A model generated the notes under the pieces. The model worked only from the letters and a program-made list of their open reading frames with translations, was not told the DNA's origin and did no database searches. Position numbers and translations under genes: made by a program. A stretch of DNA of 22,497 nt from Aliidiomarina sp047920995 (GTDB lineage: Bacteria > Pseudomonadota > Gammaproteobacteria > Enterobacterales > Alteromonadaceae): positions 1 through 22,497 of the forward strand of contig NZ_JBLRWZ010000039.1 in assembly GCF_047920995.1 (NCBI RefSeq), given 5' to 3'. Positions 20,733 to 22,497 of the stretch are shown in pieces (the first letter of the stretch is position 1; each line of letters opens with the position of its first letter).

Positions 20733-22497
20733 TTGGAATTAGCAAAGGGATACTTGCTCACCACGGGCACAGAGAAAGATCCATTACTGCCTAAACTCGT
20801 GCATGCCATTAATCATGCTACCGCGATTGATATCTGTGTTTCGTTTGCTCAGCCTTCGGGCGTTTCATTATTGCTTGAACCGCTTATTGATGCATTAAAC
20901 AATGGTGCCTCGGTGCGCATCATGACCTCTAATTACCTTTATATTACTCACCCACAAGCGTTACGAATGCTATTGCTACTTGAACAGCGTGGTGCTGAGG
21001 TAAAGCTGTACAAATGCAGTGAACGTAAGGCATTTCACCTGAAATCATACATTTTCGTGCGCGAAGATAGTGGGAAGAAAGCTGCGGAAGCAGGTAGTGC
21101 ATTTGTTGGCTCAAGCAACTTGAGTGCAAGTGCCTTAACATCTGGCTTAGAGTGGAACTTACGTTTTGATTTATTATCCAGTTCACCGGAATCATTAGCT
21201 GAATTCGAGCATATCCAACGTAGTTTTGCGTTGGTTTTTGAGGCCCCAGAAGCACATTTGCTTACCCGTGAAGAAATTGAGAAATATACGCAACGGTTTG
21301 AAGAGGTTACTCAGCAGAATGCTCCGCTAATTACAGTTCTTGGTGGCGAAGAAGAAATCATTGCAGAGCCCTTGAGCCCAAATGAAGCACAAACGGAAGC
21401 ACTGCAAGCACTTCAAGAAACGCGCTTAGCAGGCAATCAACGGGGCCTAGTAGTAATGGCAACGGGTATGGGCAAAACTTGGTTGGCGGCCTTTGATGTG
21501 CAGCAAATAAAAGCAAAAACGATGTTGTTTGTTGCTCATCGGGAAGAGATCCTGTTACAGGCACAGCGCACTTTTAGTGCCTTGTTTCCGAAGAAAAGCA
21601 TTGGCTTTTATAACGGCAATAACAAAGATCTTGAGGCTGATTTTCTGTTTGCATCGGTGCAATCGCTTGGCAAGCTAGCTCACCTTAAAGGTTTCCACCG
21701 CGAGCACTTTGATTATGTAGTAGTAGATGAATTTCACCATGCTACAGCTCAAAGTTACCAAAAGCTTTTAAGCTACTTTACGCCACAGTTTCTGCTCGGA
21801 TTAACCGCAACGCCTGAGCGCACAGATCAATCCGATATTTTGAGTTTGTGCGATAACAACTTAGTGTTTGAACGCAATTTGGTGAACGGCATTGAGCAAC
21901 AGCTTTTAGTACCGTTTCATTACTATGGTGTTTACGATGCGGATGTTGATTATCAGGAGATTCCTTGGCGTAGCGGTAAGTTTGATCCCCGTGCATTAGA
22001 AACCGCATTCGCAACCATTAAACGTGCGAAGCACATTTATGACCACTGGCTTCAACACCGGCAAACCAGAACACTAGGCTTTTGTATTTCGAAACGCCAC
22101 GCTGATTATATGGCGAACTATTTTTCATCTCGAGGAGTGCGTTGCGTAGCGGTGTATAGTGGTTCAGAAATGCGCCGAAATGAAGCGTTACAGCAGCTGG
22201 CAAGCGGCGATTTAGAGGTTATTTTCTCAGTAGATTTGTTCAATGAAGGAACAGATATTCCCGCCGTAGATACGGTATTAATGGCGCGGCCCACAGAATC
22301 GAAAATCCTTTTCTTACAGCAGTTAGGCCGGGGCCTGCGAGTATCATTAGAAACGCAAAAAACGCATGTTGTAGTGCTTGATTTCATCGGTAATCACCGT
22401 TCATTCCTGATAAAACCTGCGAGTTTGCTCGGTACCTCTGGCGCTCGGAATACTATTCGTTCGGTGCTTGATGATCCCGTTATTCCGGAGGGATGCC
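20733..22497 (+). CDS. PLDc/SF2 helicase (DUF3427-type), truncated by window end
   Basis: A single open frame of 588 codons that continues past base 22497. The start is TTG 20733, 7 bp after GGAGA. The N-terminal PLDc-like nuclease domain (1-165) has HLK (H102, K104) and GSSNLS (126-131), the HxK...GSxN signature. The helicase core follows: ATGMGKT (Walker A, 243-249), DEFHH (332-336), LTATPER (357-363), FNEGTDIPAVD, QQLGRGLR (529-536), LDFIGN. By family, a linker and DUF3427 should follow outside the window. Such proteins probably combine nucleic-acid unwinding with cleavage; their biological role is not established, though they often occur in defence-gene neighbourhoods. It is a paralogue of the broken gene at 1-1598 and looks intact so far. 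It is the third gene of the CPXCG/methyltransferase operon. Confidence 0.92.
   Translation, partial: MELAKGYLLTTGTEKDPLLPKLVHAINHATAIDICVSFAQPSGVSLLLEPLIDALNNGASVRIMTSNYLYITHPQALRMLLLLEQRGAEVKLYKCSERKAFHLKSYIFVREDSGKKAAEAGSAFVGSSNLSASALTSGLEWNLRFDLLSSSPESLAEFEHIQRSFALVFEAPEAHLLTREEIEKYTQRFEEVTQQNAPLITVLGGEEEIIAEPLSPNEAQTEALQALQETRLAGNQRGLVVMATGMGKTWLAAFDVQQIKAKTMLFVAHREEILLQAQRTFSALFPKKSIGFYNGNNKDLEADFLFASVQSLGKLAHLKGFHREHFDYVVVDEFHHATAQSYQKLLSYFTPQFLLGLTATPERTDQSDILSLCDNNLVFERNLVNGIEQQLLVPFHYYGVYDADVDYQEIPWRSGKFDPRALETAFATIKRAKHIYDHWLQHRQTRTLGFCISKRHADYMANYFSSRGVRCVAVYSGSEMRRNEALQQLASGDLEVIFSVDLFNEGTDIPAVDTVLMARPTESKILFLQQLGRGLRVSLETQKTHVVVLDFIGNHRSFLIKPASLLGTSGARNTIRSVLDDPVIPEGC

Noticed and set aside
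1..22497. CRISPR array, tRNA/rRNA genes, insertion sequence or integrase
   Set aside because: No regularly spaced repeats, no RNA gene structure and no transposase or integrase motifs were found in reading both strands.

Overview
The window looks like an accessory-rich chromosomal segment of a marine gammaproteobacterium. An Alteromonadales/Idiomarinaceae-like host is my best guess. It rests on the overall style of the kynureninase, YafD-like, YjjJ-like and heavy-metal RND proteins, moderate base composition and short intergenic gaps; no rRNA or marker gene is present to prove it. I see no tRNA, rRNA, CRISPR array, integrase or transposase gene.

Left part (1-10.25 kb) is a patchwork of toxin-antitoxin/defence-type modules and their wreckage. 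It opens with a broken PLDc/SF2 helicase/DUF3427 gene (1-1598, + strand). Next is an AbiE-type pair (AbiEi 1719-2258, AbiEii 2245-3165) enclosed by 36-bp direct repeats made of the overlapping 3' ends of the helicase and of a convergent SEC-C protein (3182-4183, -). Then come a Fic-family remnant with an operator-like array, tiny ORFs, a DUF6933-like protein (5092-5778) followed by a second orphan DUF3427 C-terminus (5779-5862), an intact HipBA pair (5909-7490, -), a MipA/OmpV remnant, a complete YafD-like EEP-family protein (8111-8878, -), a second HipBA pair whose hipA is deleted and frameshifted (9030-9986, +), and a BlaI repressor remnant (about 9975-10253, -).

Middle (10.27-15.96 kb, +) is a compact heavy-metal efflux operon: two His-rich exported accessory proteins, an RND periplasmic adaptor, a CusA/CzcA-type RND pump and a small exported protein, closed by a strong intrinsic terminator. 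No outer-membrane channel gene is included, so the pump presumably borrows a TolC-type partner.

Right part (16.3-22.5 kb): a YjjJ-like single-gene HipA-family protein (+) with a problematic start; a two-gene unit (-) of an exported alpha/beta hydrolase and kynureninase (KynU); and a tightly coupled + strand operon of a CPXCG zinc-ribbon protein, a class I SAM methyltransferase and an intact-looking PLDc/SF2 helicase that runs off the window. This helicase is a paralogue of the broken one at the left edge.

The strongest structural signals are (1) the direct-repeat-bounded AbiE cassette seated exactly in a tail-to-tail gene junction, (2) two different DUF3427 gene tails marking cassette boundaries, and (3) repeated decay of TA genes beside intact relatives.
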